NCBI GenBank assembly: GCA_964583095.1
Contig: CAZOVB010000052.1
Coordinates: forward strand, 1 to 31,658
Length of the DNA: 31,658 nt
Source of the DNA: CAZOVB01 sp964583095
GTDB lineage: Bacteria > Planctomycetota > Phycisphaerae > SM23-33
Reading direction: 5' to 3'
Shown: positions 6,569 to 14,666 of the stretch, in pieces
Layout of the letters: each line of letters opens with the position of its first letter
How positions within the stretch are numbered: position 1 is the stretch's first letter
Program-made: the position numbers and the translations under genes
Notes under the pieces: model-generated
What the model saw: only the letters and a program-made list of their open reading frames with translations
Databases searched by the model: none
Told to the model about the DNA's origin: nothing

Positions 6569-7690
6569 TCAGGTGAAGTTTCGAATGAGATAGAAGGCAA
6601 GCCCCGCAGCCGTCAGTCCGGCCAGGACTGCCAGGGCGATCTTGACCCAACTGTAGGGCCTTTCTCCCTGGACCTCCCCGGTCCGTGCGTTGACAAGAAA
6701 GCGATAAACCTCGTCTTTGTAACGGTATGCGCTGATCCAGACCGGCAGCAGCAGATGCTTGAAGGTCACGTCATCGTGTTGGGTCCGGATGGTATGGATC
6801 CGCTGCTCGTCTCCGCCGATGTCCCGTCGGACGTCCGAGCGGATGGAGCCGGCCATGACGTCCTTGGCTTCGTCGAATCCCTCGGCCAGGTCGACCTGGT
6901 AGGCTTCAGCCCGGAAGCCGGCCAGGTAACTCCCGTCATATTCCACGAGGTTCTGCAGGTCCCAGGGCTCGAGACGGTCGGCGTACTTCTTTGGCATCGA
7001 TCTACTGGCCAGGACCAGGATGTCATCGAAGTTCCGCCAGACGACTCCCGAAACCGGATACCAGCGGGTGTGACGGACGCGTCGGGTCTTGGTGACGGTC
7101 TTACCGTTTTCGCGCGTGGTGTACGTTTCGGTCGTGTAGTAGTACTCGCCCCGCTCGCCTCGATACCAGCTTGTCGTTTTGGAGTCGTAGGTCCAGTAGG
7201 GCACATACATCCCGCTGAGGCGGCTGGAATCGGCCCGGGCGTAGTGCTTGAGCTTGTTGGGGGCGAACCAGCGGGTGCTGAGCCACCGGCGAAAAGCTTC
7301 CAGGGCCTTGGGGCGGTCTATCCGGAAGGGCAGCAGCGAGCGCGGCTTGATGCGCGTAACCTTGTGCTCTTCAGGCAGAAGCGGGCTGGAGCAGAACGGA
7401 CACGCGTCGGCTGCGATATTCGGATCCAGCGTCGTCTCTGCCCCGCAGGCCGAGCAACGCACTGCCGAGGCTTCTTCCACTTCCTCGTGTTGACTGATTG
7501 TCTGAAGGTACTCGTGGAAATCCAATTCCTGGATGTCCTGCTCCCCGGCGGGGATGGCATTTGCGTGGCCGCAGTAGGGGCAGGTGATGCTTTGGGCGCC
7601 AGGCTGGTACACCATCGTCCCGCCGCAACTCTTGCACGGAAAATTGCGGGGATTGTCTGTTTGCTGAGGGGAAGTTTTCGAATCGGTCAT
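6569..7690 (-). CDS. Double zinc-ribbon membrane protein (YdjG-like)
   Basis: The 373-residue product begins with two zinc ribbons. The first uses C19-K-S-C22 and C37-P-Y-C40, the second C79-S-A-C82 and C97-P-F-C100. A middle region rich in Trp, Tyr and Arg follows (YVPYWTYDSKTTSWYRG, then TETYTTRENGKTVTKTRR), then LLPVWISAYRYKDEVYRFLVN. One C-terminal membrane helix (about residues 348-368) ends the protein. With no N-terminal signal, the zinc ribbons should face the cytoplasm. The layout and the SPFH gene 21 bases upstream match the ydjG-ydjI arrangement of Bacillus, where a TFIIB/PriA-like zinc-ribbon protein sits beside a virion-core-like SPFH protein. No PspA-like YdjH is present here. 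The likely role is in a membrane-associated SPFH complex, perhaps in envelope stress, by analogy only. The start at 7690 lies behind CAAGGGCCAGAAAAG, an acceptable ribosome binding site. Confidence 0.9.
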   Translation of the reverse strand: MTDSKTSPQQTDNPRNFPCKSCGGTMVYQPGAQSITCPYCGHANAIPAGEQDIQELDFHEYLQTISQHEEVEEASAVRCSACGAETTLDPNIAADACPFCSSPLLPEEHKVTRIKPRSLLPFRIDRPKALEAFRRWLSTRWFAPNKLKHYARADSSRLSGMYVPYWTYDSKTTSWYRGERGEYYYTTETYTTRENGKTVTKTRRVRHTRWYPVSGVVWRNFDDILVLASRSMPKKYADRLEPWDLQNLVEYDGSYLAGFRAEAYQVDLAEGFDEAKDVMAGSIRSDVRRDIGGDEQRIHTIRTQHDDVTFKHLLLPVWISAYRYKDEVYRFLVNARTGEVQGERPYSWVKIALAVLAGLTAAGLAFYLIRNFT

Positions 7691-7711
7691 CTTTTCTGGC
7701 CCTTGGGAGGA

Positions 7712-8839
7712 TCAGGACTGTCCGGGCAGCGGCGGGGGCACAGCGCCAAACAGGTTGCTCAGTTCCGCGACCTGTCCGGCCGGGGTCCAGTTGGCCATGC
7801 CCTGCTTCCAGACAAGGCTCTCGCGGTTGACCTTGCCCTCTCCGGCCAGGCGTGCAAGCGAGGCCGAATCAAAGGGCCCGGCCTGTTTTCCGTCCAGTGC
7901 GACATAGAAACTTGCCTGTCCGGGCAGGGGCGGGGGAGGGGCCCCGGGCGAGGCGTTGCTGTTGTGGTTGCCGGCGCCGGGGGACATGGCCTGGCCCATC
8001 TGGTTGGCCATGGCAAAGCCCATTCCCATCCCCATGCCGCCCCCGGCCATACCGCCCTGCGAAGGGTTGTTTGCAACGTCTTCCATGGCATTTGCGGCCT
8101 GGAACTGCGTATAGGCATTGAGATTGCCCACCACGCCCATGCTCGACCGCTTGTCGAGGGCTTCCTCGACCGCCTGGGGCAGGGAGATATTCTCCACCAG
8201 CAGCTTGGTCATCTCCAGGCCGTAGGGTTCCATTTCCGGCCCGAGCTTCCTGGTGGAGAAGTCGCTGAGTTCGTTGTAGTTGCCGGCCAGGTCCAGGATT
8301 GGAATCTTGCTTTCGCCGAGGAGGTCGGTAAAGCGGGTGATGATCATGTTGCGCAGTTGATCGGTGATTTCCGAGGTGGTGAAGTGTCCATCGGTGCCGA
8401 CAATCTCGCGGATAAAGGTCGCCGGGTCCTTGACCCGCATGCAATACGTGCCGAAGGCTCGCAGGCGCACCGGTCCGAACTCCGCATCGCGGAGCATGAT
8501 GGGGTTGCGCGTGCCCCATTTCAGGTCGGTGAAGCGGCGGGTGTTGACGAAGTAGACTTCCGCCTTGAAGGGGCTCTGGAAGCCGTACTTCCAGCCCTTG
8601 AGCGTGCTGAGAATGGGCAGGTTCTGGGTTTCGAGGGTGTACTGGCCGGGAAGGAACACGTCGGCGAGCTTCCCCTCGTTGATGAAGACCGCCGCCTGCG
8701 ATTCCCGCACCACCAACTGTGCGCCGTATTTGATCTCGTTGCCATAGCGCTCGAACCGATAGACCATCGTGTCATTCGAGTCGTCCATCCACTCGATGAT
8801 GTCGATCAATTCGCCTTTGATTTTGTCCCAGAATGCCAT
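7712..8839 (-). CDS. SPFH/virion-core-like protein with C-terminal GYF-like domain (YdjI-like)
   Basis: The 375-residue product starts at the ATG at 8839 behind AGAGGACGATC. An ATG-less extension upstream is not needed. Residues about 25-240 form the SPFH/Band 7-type core of the COG4260 virion-core (YdjI) group, with VVRESQAAVFINEGKLADVFLPGQYTL and later LEMTKLLVENISLPQAVEEALDKR. Residues 255-300 are a low-complexity Gly/Met/Ala/Asn segment (GGMGMGMGFAMANQMG), followed by PPPPLPGQ. Residues 309-364 (FYVALDGKQAGPF...SLVWKQGMANW) match the GYF_2/DUF4339 domain, which binds proline-rich peptides. The protein itself ends with another PPPLPG, so self-binding between subunits is possible. There is no membrane helix, so it probably joins the membrane through partners such as the adjacent zinc-ribbon protein, 21 bases downstream. 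Family assignment is firm; the cellular role is not. Confidence 0.92.
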   Translation of the reverse strand: MAFWDKIKGELIDIIEWMDDSNDTMVYRFERYGNEIKYGAQLVVRESQAAVFINEGKLADVFLPGQYTLETQNLPILSTLKGWKYGFQSPFKAEVYFVNTRRFTDLKWGTRNPIMLRDAEFGPVRLRAFGTYCMRVKDPATFIREIVGTDGHFTTSEITDQLRNMIITRFTDLLGESKIPILDLAGNYNELSDFSTRKLGPEMEPYGLEMTKLLVENISLPQAVEEALDKRSSMGVVGNLNAYTQFQAANAMEDVANNPSQGGMAGGGMGMGMGFAMANQMGQAMSPGAGNHNSNASPGAPPPPLPGQASFYVALDGKQAGPFDSASLARLAGEGKVNRESLVWKQGMANWTPAGQVAELSNLFGAVPPPLPGQS

Positions 8840-9042
8840 GATCGTCCTCTTTTTCCGCACGCAGGCCTGTTATGAAAGGGTTGTCGATCCCCGGGGGCAA
8901 GGATTTCATCTTCCCCGCCGACGGGGCAGCTTGAGTCTACCCCAAGGCAGAGGAATTGGCCAGAATCCAGAAAGGAAATAATCGATTTGGAAGTCCCCGA
9001 TCGCTCTTGGGCCAAGCCGGCCAAGAACATAGCTCAAATGCC

Positions 9043-9333
9043 TCAGTCGCTTCTAAGGGCCAGTACGATCCCGCGAACCTCGTTGCGATTCGCCAGGAGA
9101 TGCTTCTGCCCGGGCTCCATCTGCACCAGGTGTCCAGAAGCCTGGGAGGATTCTTCCTCGCCGGCGGCAAAAGTGACCGTTCCGGCAATCACGTAGTAAC
9201 GCCAGGAGCCTTTTTGAACGCTGATTTCCTGGTCGGGCTCGAAACAGAGCAGCTCTGCCCTCTGGAATAAGTGGACACGCTGGGCCTTGGCCGAACTGAA
9301 CCGCACTTTTTCAATCGCGTTGATCGACTCCAT
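9043..9333 (-). CDS. Small cupin-domain protein
   Basis: The product has 96 residues and starts at the ATG at 9333 behind ACAGGAGCCAACCC. The sequence fits a single cupin barrel: FEPDQEISVQKGSWRYYVIAGTVTF, then a Gly/Glu turn and GHLVQMEPGQKHLLANRNEV, then a final strand GIVLALRSD. The usual first-motif histidines are largely missing (KGSWRYYVIAG instead of HxH), and only one His sits in the second motif (GQKHLL), so metal binding may be lost. Such proteins may be small-molecule sensors or isomerases; nothing here tells which. It is the last of three minus-strand genes, 58 bases after a lipoprotein gene. Confidence 0.8.
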   Translation of the reverse strand: MESINAIEKVRFSSAKAQRVHLFQRAELLCFEPDQEISVQKGSWRYYVIAGTVTFAAGEEESSQASGHLVQMEPGQKHLLANRNEVRGIVLALRSD

Positions 9334-9391
9334 GGGTTGGCTCCTGTATGCCGGGACCCGTGAGATCGGTCATGCGCGCAAGTGCGATCCG

Positions 9392-9751
9392 CTACTGGCC
9401 GGCTTCGGAAACCGTTCCCGCCGGCAGTTCAACCCGAAGCGGTGGACGGGTGCTCTGGAGGATCGTCAAGGCCGTAGCCCGCTTGAGCGTGCCAAGGGGC
9501 CCTTGGGTGACCCAGTTGATCTCATAAGTCTCCGGTAATTCATCGTAGGGGACATGGAAGCTGAATTCCACCCGACCGCCGGGACCGGCCGTTCCGAGAT
9601 CCTGGACATCCGCCTGGCCGAGCCTTTGGAGGCTCAACTGGATGGGCTTGTCGGAATTGTTTCGGACATAGACACTTACATTTTTCTGGCAGCCCGTCAA
9701 TGCCAGTGCCCAGAGCACAGCGAAGATCCCGCAGAGGGTCCGGTGATGCAT
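9392..9751 (-). CDS. Small lipoprotein, paralogue of the neighbouring lipoprotein
   Basis: The product has 119 residues with a lipoprotein signal: a hydrophobic core then LALTGC, a lipobox with the cysteine at residue 21. The mature part begins QKNVSVYVRNNSDKPIQLSL and has the pattern GPGGRVEFSFHVPYDELPETYEINW, which suggests an all-beta, immunoglobulin-like fold. The same pattern (FVNEG..PLAFSI, then VYRRTFKIKKDRLPQTYSW) occurs in the next gene upstream, so the two are paralogues. It starts at 9751 behind GAAAGAGAGATCTT. Transport across the inner membrane and attachment through the lipid is expected. The function is unknown. Confidence 0.85.
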   Translation of the reverse strand: MHHRTLCGIFAVLWALALTGCQKNVSVYVRNNSDKPIQLSLQRLGQADVQDLGTAGPGGRVEFSFHVPYDELPETYEINWVTQGPLGTLKRATALTILQSTRPPLRVELPAGTVSEAGQ

Positions 9752-9841
9752 AAGATCTCTCTTTCAAGACACAGGTTTTCAGAAGTTGCGGTTTTCCGGA
9801 GACAGTTTTCCAAGTGACAAGGTCGGCCTGAGACATCTGGT

Positions 9842-10270
9842 CTATTCGACGACGCCTTGCGGTTCTCCAATTGGTGTGGGTACGTCATTGACCTTGCGAG
9901 TCCGCTTGTACTCGGTGAACTCGACGGCGTCCCAGTAGGGGCCCTTGGGCAGCCAGACCGTGTAGTGGTCCTGGCTTTCCTCGTCGATGGTGAATTTGCC
10001 GCGGACGCTGTTGCCCGACATGGCCGACGCCGTCCAGGAATAGGTCTGGGGGAGCCTGTCCTTCTTGATCTTGAAGGTCCGGCGATAGACTTCGCCGGGA
10101 TCCAGCGTCCCGGCCGGCTCTTGGGCGATGTGTTCGGGGCCATCGATGATCGAAAAGGCCAGTGGATTCTGTCCTTCGTTCACGAAGGCGACATGCACGG
10201 TTTTGGTGCAGCCTGCGGACAGGGCCAGTGCAGAAACGAGTACAGCCATCCAACGGTGCGAAGAGTTCAT
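9842..10270 (-). CDS. Small lipoprotein, first of a paralogous pair
   Basis: The product has 142 residues and starts at the ATG at 10270, preceded by CAGGGAGAAAATC. The upstream in-frame codons lack a binding site. The signal MNSSHRWMAVLVSALALSAGC ends in an LSAGC lipobox, cysteine at residue 21. The mature part (TKTVHVAFVNEGQNPLAFSI, then a LDPGEVYRRTFKIKKDRLPQTYSW segment) parallels the lipoprotein 90 bases downstream. It has a longer C-terminus with HYTVWLPKGPYWDAVEFTEYK. An all-beta fold is likely. A TATAAT at 10367-10362 could be its -10 box. The function is unknown. Confidence 0.85.
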   Translation of the reverse strand: MNSSHRWMAVLVSALALSAGCTKTVHVAFVNEGQNPLAFSIIDGPEHIAQEPAGTLDPGEVYRRTFKIKKDRLPQTYSWTASAMSGNSVRGKFTIDEESQDHYTVWLPKGPYWDAVEFTEYKRTRKVNDVPTPIGEPQGVVE

Positions 10271-10627
10271 GATTTTCTCCCTGGTTGGGATCACCCGAAG
10301 GTGTCCGTTTTTTCTTTTCCGCTGCATCTTCCTGTCGGCTCAAGCCGCGCAGGTCTTGTGCATTATAGAGTTACGCAGCAAAAAGAAAAACTCGGCAGAA
10401 AAATCTCATCCATGGTTCGCCGAATCCTGGCCTGGTAGCAATATTGCCCGGGCGAAACCTGCAAGATCCTTTCCGGTTTGTACCGATAGAAGCAATGTCG
10501 CCCGGAGCTTGAAAAGGAAAGATCCCTATAATGATGCGCATGGCCTCCTGGGGCGACTACAGGAAGTAGAAAACCCAGGCAGGTACCTTCAAGTCTTCGA
10601 TTTTCCCGGGCAGGCAGGAGGCCAATC
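10271..10627. other. Divergent intergenic region between lipoprotein pair and zinc-ribbon operon
   Basis: About 357 bases with no convincing gene. On the minus strand a perfect TATAAT (10367-10362) lies about 90 bases before the lipoprotein start. On the plus strand a perfect TATAAT (10527-10532) lies about 95 bases before the zinc-ribbon gene. Neither has a good -35 box at 16-18 bases, so both are tentative. A + frame crossing the region has no start signal or domain. Confidence 0.4.
10362..10367 (-). promoter_or_regulatory. Possible -10 box of the lipoprotein pair
   Basis: The minus strand reads CTCTATAATGCAC, an exact TATAAT about 92 bases before the lipoprotein start codon. Seventeen bases upstream is the T-rich TTTTTC, a poor -35 box. 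Confidence 0.3.
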
Positions 10628-12070
10628 GTGGTTCAAATTCTCTGTGGACAATGCGGAAGAATGACCCAAGTCGATCCCGGCGCCGCGGGCGAGGCGGTCC
10701 GGTGTTCTCATTGCAACCGCGACATCAACGTTCATCTTTCCGACAGTCAGGAGGATGCTCACCAGGCAACCCAGCCTTGCCGGCCGGAAGAGGAGGAATT
10801 CGCATCCGCTGCCCGCAAGGCGATGAGCAAGACAACGTACCTTGTCGCCGAATGCGACCGCTGCCATCGAAGACTCCAGGTGAGTATCCGCCAGGCAGGA
10901 AAAAAATGTCGCTGCCCGAGTTGCAACCACATGCTTCGAGTGCCTTTCCCCGGCGAACAGGACGAGGACGATATCGACGTAGAAGATACCTTCCTCGAAG
11001 ATCCGCAGCAGGACATGGACGTGATGGCCTCGGCCGCCCTGGAGGCCTCATCTTCCAGAGGCACATCCCGCATGCCCCACAGGAAAGTTCAATCGCGCGG
11101 GAGCTGGCGAAAGCCGGTAGTCCTGGCCGGGGGAGCCGCCGGGACGCTGTTGATTCTGATCGTTCTGCTTCTATCTGTCGGGAAACGAGACAACCAGGCG
11201 CCGGCCCAGCAGAGCCGGAAGAATTCTGGGCAAATTCCCGCCCAAGTGGAAGGTCCTGGCGAGGATCCCGATGGACCCGAGTCGAATCGTCCATCGCAGA
11301 CCCCTGTGAATCCCGCAGAGCCCGACAATACCGATCCGGTAGCTCTCGCACAGATCAAGAAGGTCAGCACGACCATGGGGGTGCTTCTGCCCGGTTCCAG
11401 GCGCCCTGCCGCCTTGGAAAGCCTGTACTGCCTCGTCACCGCCGGGATCCGGGCCGGCGACGAGCCGGTGCAGGTGACGCTGGATGCGGCCAGGGTGATC
11501 CTGGAATTCGACTCCCACGCGGTCTCCGCCATGGGCGTTTTGCCCCAGAGCGACTGGCGGAACCGTCCAACCCAAAGCACGGATATCCATCTGGCCCCGC
11601 GGGGGTATGAAACCTTTACGATCCTCTTCGAGGTCCCGCGAACCTTCCGGCGAGGGACGGTGGAAGTGGCCTCGCTGGGGCAACTGGAGATCGAAGCCCA
11701 ATACCAGCCATCTGCCATGCCGCTGGAAGGCGTCTACCAGGAGAGCCCGCCTAGACATCTGAAACCGCTGCTGCGCGACCCGGTCATGCGCGCAATCCAG
11801 GACCTCCCGCTGGTCAATATCGAAATTTCCGCCCGGGACGATCAGTTCCCGCCGGAGGTGTCCCTGGCAGAGGCCGGTCTTACCGGCAGAGCCGAAGCGG
11901 TCGCCGACGACATCTACCGACTCGAACTGTCCGGCCCGGTCGGTCAACTCCAGTGCCATCTCAGGCAGGTCGACGGGGAGACCCTTCTTCTCTACCTGGA
12001 TGCGTCCCATTATCATCAGATCACGCTTCGCAAGACAATGGACCGGGTCACCCGAATTGACGGGCAATGA
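10628..12070 (+). CDS. Zinc-ribbon membrane protein with large extracytoplasmic part
   Basis: The product has 480 residues. The start is GTG at 10628, supported by AGGAGG six bases upstream. Two zinc ribbons occupy the cytoplasmic N-terminus: C6-G-Q-C9 with C26-S-H-C29, and C76-D-R-C79 with C96-P-S-C99 (plus C94). An acidic linker follows (QDEDDIDVEDT, about 111-121), then a single membrane helix at about 163-184 (VVLAGGAAGTLLILIVLLLSVGKR) with positive flanks on both sides. The remaining 290 residues should be outside. They start with a Pro/Gly/Asn linker and then a beta-rich region (for example LPGSRRPAALESLYCLVTAGIRAG and YETFTILFEVPRTFRRGTVEVASLG). No catalytic motif is seen. Two more membrane protein genes follow after 55 and 24 bases, so this is probably the first gene of an operon. 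Function unknown; similar zinc-ribbon plus membrane layouts are common in planctomycetes. Confidence 0.88.
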   Translation: MVQILCGQCGRMTQVDPGAAGEAVRCSHCNRDINVHLSDSQEDAHQATQPCRPEEEEFASAARKAMSKTTYLVAECDRCHRRLQVSIRQAGKKCRCPSCNHMLRVPFPGEQDEDDIDVEDTFLEDPQQDMDVMASAALEASSSRGTSRMPHRKVQSRGSWRKPVVLAGGAAGTLLILIVLLLSVGKRDNQAPAQQSRKNSGQIPAQVEGPGEDPDGPESNRPSQTPVNPAEPDNTDPVALAQIKKVSTTMGVLLPGSRRPAALESLYCLVTAGIRAGDEPVQVTLDAARVILEFDSHAVSAMGVLPQSDWRNRPTQSTDIHLAPRGYETFTILFEVPRTFRRGTVEVASLGQLEIEAQYQPSAMPLEGVYQESPPRHLKPLLRDPVMRAIQDLPLVNIEISARDDQFPPEVSLAEAGLTGRAEAVADDIYRLELSGPVGQLQCHLRQVDGETLLLYLDASHYHQITLRKTMDRVTRIDGQ

Positions 12071-12125
12071 TTCCCTCCAGGCCGCTTCGAACCGACCTGT
12101 CTCCCCGAGCGTCTGAGTTGGTGGA

Positions 12126-13349
12126 ATGAAGGCCGTATCTGTGCAGGAACAACTCGAAAAGATTCTTCGAAGAGCCGCGGCAAGGCGAATGCTTCTACGA
12201 GCCTTGGAAGCAGCGATGGCTTCGGTTGTCGCCGTGTCCCTGGCCGGATCATGGGTCCTGCTTGGCTGGTGGATCTTCCCGGCCGGGAGGCCAGGAGCCG
12301 GCCTCTGGTCGCTTGGGGGCTTTCTGACGTTGTGTGCCGGACTGTTCTTTCGCGGCCGCCTGTTTCCCGGTCGGTACGACGCCGGCCCCTGCCAGGTGCC
12401 GATGGCATTGGCCGCGGTGGTCTGTCTGAGTGGGGCACTTGCAGGGCTCTTCGGTCAAGCTGCCCTGCCGGCCATGTGGCAGTGGGCTCTGCTGTGGGTC
12501 CTTCTTTGCCTCCCGGCCGGGGCCGGGGCCGCCTGGAGACAAAGGGGTCTTGCCCGGGCCGCGCGTGAACTGGATGAGACTCTTTGCGGCGCCCTGCGGA
12601 TATCCACCGCCTGGCAACTGCGAGGAGGGCAGGATCGACCGGCCCAGCGATGCGTGCAGCGGCAGGCCTTGGAAGTCCTCCGGGCTCACCCGCCTGGCCG
12701 TTGGTCCCCTGCGCGGTGGACGCGAGCAGGCTTTGCGGGAGCTCTGATCTCGCTGATCCTGCTGGCCGCAGCGGCCTACGTGGCTACGCCCGTTGCCCAG
12801 AGCGATGCTTTCGCTGCGCGCCTGTCGGGGTCGCTGGACCAACTCAATACCGCAGAACGTATGGAACTGGCCCGGGAGATGCTCCGTCGTGCCCGAAACG
12901 AGGATCCCCCCCGAGCCGAACTCCTTCGACAGGCTGCACAAGCCGTCGAGGATCGAGAGAGTCGCAAGCTCCGGGAGGCATTGGATCAGCTCGCCCGCTC
13001 CGGCGTGGATCTGGAGGCGCTTGCAGGCAACCGACTTGCCGGGGCCTTGGGCGAGAGAGCATCCGACGCATCGGGAGAGACGTCGGACGTGGGAGAAATC
13101 ATCCCCCGTTCGCCGCGTGAGCCGGAGGGCGGGCGCGAGGAGGTCCTTGTCTACCATCGCAGCTACGAAGATGCGCCCGGCAGGGCCCAAGCCGGGTCCG
13201 AGGGTGGCGGCAGCGGTCGGATCGAGTATACTTCCTCCAGCAGCGCATGGTTGGAGGCCCGACGGCGAGCCACGGACGCGCTGCGAACCGAGGCGGTACC
13301 GTATGCCTATCGCGATTGGGTCCGAAGGTACTTCCGCCCCGTCCCCTGA
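12126..13349 (+). CDS. Multi-span membrane protein with helical C-terminal domain
   Basis: The product has 407 residues, beginning MKAVSVQEQLEKILRRAAARRM. Four membrane helices lie in the first 140 residues (about 28-50, 60-76, 90-111, 116-136), followed by a fifth at about 200-222. The loop between them contains RELDETLCGALRISTAWQLRGG, a pattern seen in DUF4175-like proteins of bacterial aerotolerance-type clusters, though the match is loose. After the last helix comes a long helical, charged part (LNTAERMELAREMLRRARNE) and a Gly/Ser-rich linker that ends in WLEARRRATDALRTEAVPYAYRDWVRRYFRPVP. The conserved-looking AYRDWVRRYF end suggests a protein contact. It sits 55 bases after the zinc-ribbon gene and 24 bases before the next gene. 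No MoxR ATPase or von Willebrand gene is in the window to support the aerotolerance idea. Confidence 0.88.
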   Translation: MKAVSVQEQLEKILRRAAARRMLLRALEAAMASVVAVSLAGSWVLLGWWIFPAGRPGAGLWSLGGFLTLCAGLFFRGRLFPGRYDAGPCQVPMALAAVVCLSGALAGLFGQAALPAMWQWALLWVLLCLPAGAGAAWRQRGLARAARELDETLCGALRISTAWQLRGGQDRPAQRCVQRQALEVLRAHPPGRWSPARWTRAGFAGALISLILLAAAAYVATPVAQSDAFAARLSGSLDQLNTAERMELAREMLRRARNEDPPRAELLRQAAQAVEDRESRKLREALDQLARSGVDLEALAGNRLAGALGERASDASGETSDVGEIIPRSPREPEGGREEVLVYHRSYEDAPGRAQAGSEGGGSGRIEYTSSSSAWLEARRRATDALRTEAVPYAYRDWVRRYFRPVP

Positions 13350-13373
13350 CCTGAGGTAAGACAGAAGGCGCCG

Positions 13374-14162
13374 ATGCGAGTCCTGCGAACGATCAAATGG
13401 GTGCTGTTGATCAGCGTGCTGGTGGTCCTCATTACCGCGGCGGTCTTTTACTGGATGATCAGCCAGGTTCCCGAAGGCTACCACCCGGCCCAACTCAGCC
13501 ACGCCGAACGGCTCCAGGTGGCCAACACCATTCTGCCCAGCGATATCAGCGACTTCCACAACCTGGTCCAGGCCGGGCAACTGGACAAGTACGTCATTGG
13601 CGAGAATCGCATCAACAGCTACCTTGCCTCGCTGGACGAGATCGCCACCGAGCTTCGCCATGCCAGGCCCGGCTCGGTCCGCGAGCGGATGGAGAAGATC
13701 GGCCTGGCCGGGCCGGCCGTCGACCTTCGTGACGGCTCGATGGTGTTCATGATCCAATCGACCCGGCACGAAAAGATTCTCTCGATCGAAATTGCCCTGG
13801 AAGTGGTCGAAGATCGGATACGAACGGAGGTCCGAGCGGTGCGTGTGGGCTCTCTGCCGGTGCCCCAGGCCCTGGTCCGCAGTCAGTTGCGCCAGGCCGG
13901 CAGCGCGATGAAGCAGATGGCCGGCGACAGCGCCAGCGATCCGGACAGGGGGATCTGGGACGCACCGGCCACGGTTCTGCCGGCGGTGCTCGGCTCCGCC
14001 CTGGAAGATCAGCCGTTGCCCGCGGAATTTGACGTACCCGTAGCCCGCAGCATGGGCAGCGACAGCAGTTCGACCCGGCGGGTCCGCATCGAGAAGATCG
14101 TCATCGACCAAGAGCAGATCCAACTGTGGCTGGATCCGTCAAGATCGCGGTTGCGACGCTGA
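13374..14162 (+). CDS. Membrane-anchored protein of unknown function
   Basis: The product has 262 residues. One N-terminal membrane helix (about 8-30, IKWVLLISVLVVLITAAVFYWMI) acts as an uncleaved anchor, and the rest should be extracytoplasmic. The outer part begins VPEGYHPAQLSHAERLQVANT and has NLVQAGQLDKYVIGENRINSYLASLDEIA, followed by beta-rich SMVFMIQSTRHEKILSIEIALEVV and RIRTEVRAVRVGSLPVPQ. The final VRIEKIVIDQEQIQLWLDPS looks like a closing strand. It resembles lipid- or peptide-binding anchored proteins of planctomycetes, but I cannot name the family. It closes the three-gene operon and overlaps the convergent LigD-like gene by 24 bases at its 3' end. Confidence 0.87.
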   Translation: MRVLRTIKWVLLISVLVVLITAAVFYWMISQVPEGYHPAQLSHAERLQVANTILPSDISDFHNLVQAGQLDKYVIGENRINSYLASLDEIATELRHARPGSVRERMEKIGLAGPAVDLRDGSMVFMIQSTRHEKILSIEIALEVVEDRIRTEVRAVRVGSLPVPQALVRSQLRQAGSAMKQMAGDSASDPDRGIWDAPATVLPAVLGSALEDQPLPAEFDVPVARSMGSDSSSTRRVRIEKIVIDQEQIQLWLDPSRSRLRR

Positions 14163-14525
14163 AGGGCTCTCCTTTCGCAGTTCCCAGTTCTCTCCCTCTC
14201 CCTCGCCTCTTACAAGTCGCCACGAGGCCTGCATGGGGCCTGCGGAGATCTCCAAGTGCAGAACAGGACCCTGATGGACCAGGCTGCACTGGCCGCCGGT
14301 CAGACGCTTCACTTCGCCTCGTCCCCTGGTTACCGAGCCCTCGTGGTCCAGGTAGGCCAGGCGATGATCGGCGATCCGCCTGCATGGCAGGGGCCCGACC
14401 GTGCCCGGCGCGGCAGGATTGACCGAAAACTGCCACGTCCAGAGGACCTGCCCCCGCTGGAGCATCAGATCGTAATGGTCCGGGCCGTAACCGGTATGTC
14501 GCAGCAGGGCGAAACGCGTCTCCAT
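14139..14525 (-). CDS. Stand-alone LigD-type 3'-phosphoesterase-like domain protein
   Basis: The product has 128 residues, with the start at the ATG at 14525. The frame stays open upstream but has no better start there. The sequence METRFALLRHTGYG.DHYDLML, then DHRLAYLDHEGSVTRGRGEV and later LHLEISAG fits the DNA polymerase ligase N-terminal domain (LigD_N, PF13298). In LigD this domain removes 3' ribonucleotides and phosphates at DNA breaks during end joining. His10, His17 and Asp19 match active-site positions of the HYD motif, but the position of the catalytic Arg of the HYDFR motif is Met21. Short single-domain relatives are frequent in planctomycetes, and this residue may simply differ in the group. 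No Ku or ligase domain is nearby. The ribosome binding site is weak. It is convergent with, and overlaps by 24 bases, the preceding plus-strand gene. Confidence 0.82.
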   Translation of the reverse strand: METRFALLRHTGYGPDHYDLMLQRGQVLWTWQFSVNPAAPGTVGPLPCRRIADHRLAYLDHEGSVTRGRGEVKRLTGGQCSLVHQGPVLHLEISAGPMQASWRLVRGEGEGENWELRKESPSASQPRS

Positions 14526-14666
14526 GCTTCGATGGTAACAGCCAGGGGTTCGGCGGGCAACGACCCAAGGCTTTGGAAGAGTCGACCCTATCGACAGTTT
14601 TCGCATTCCATGGTAGAATATTGCCTGTTGGAGGAGCGGGAGTTCTTCATTGCCCTGGAGGCGATT

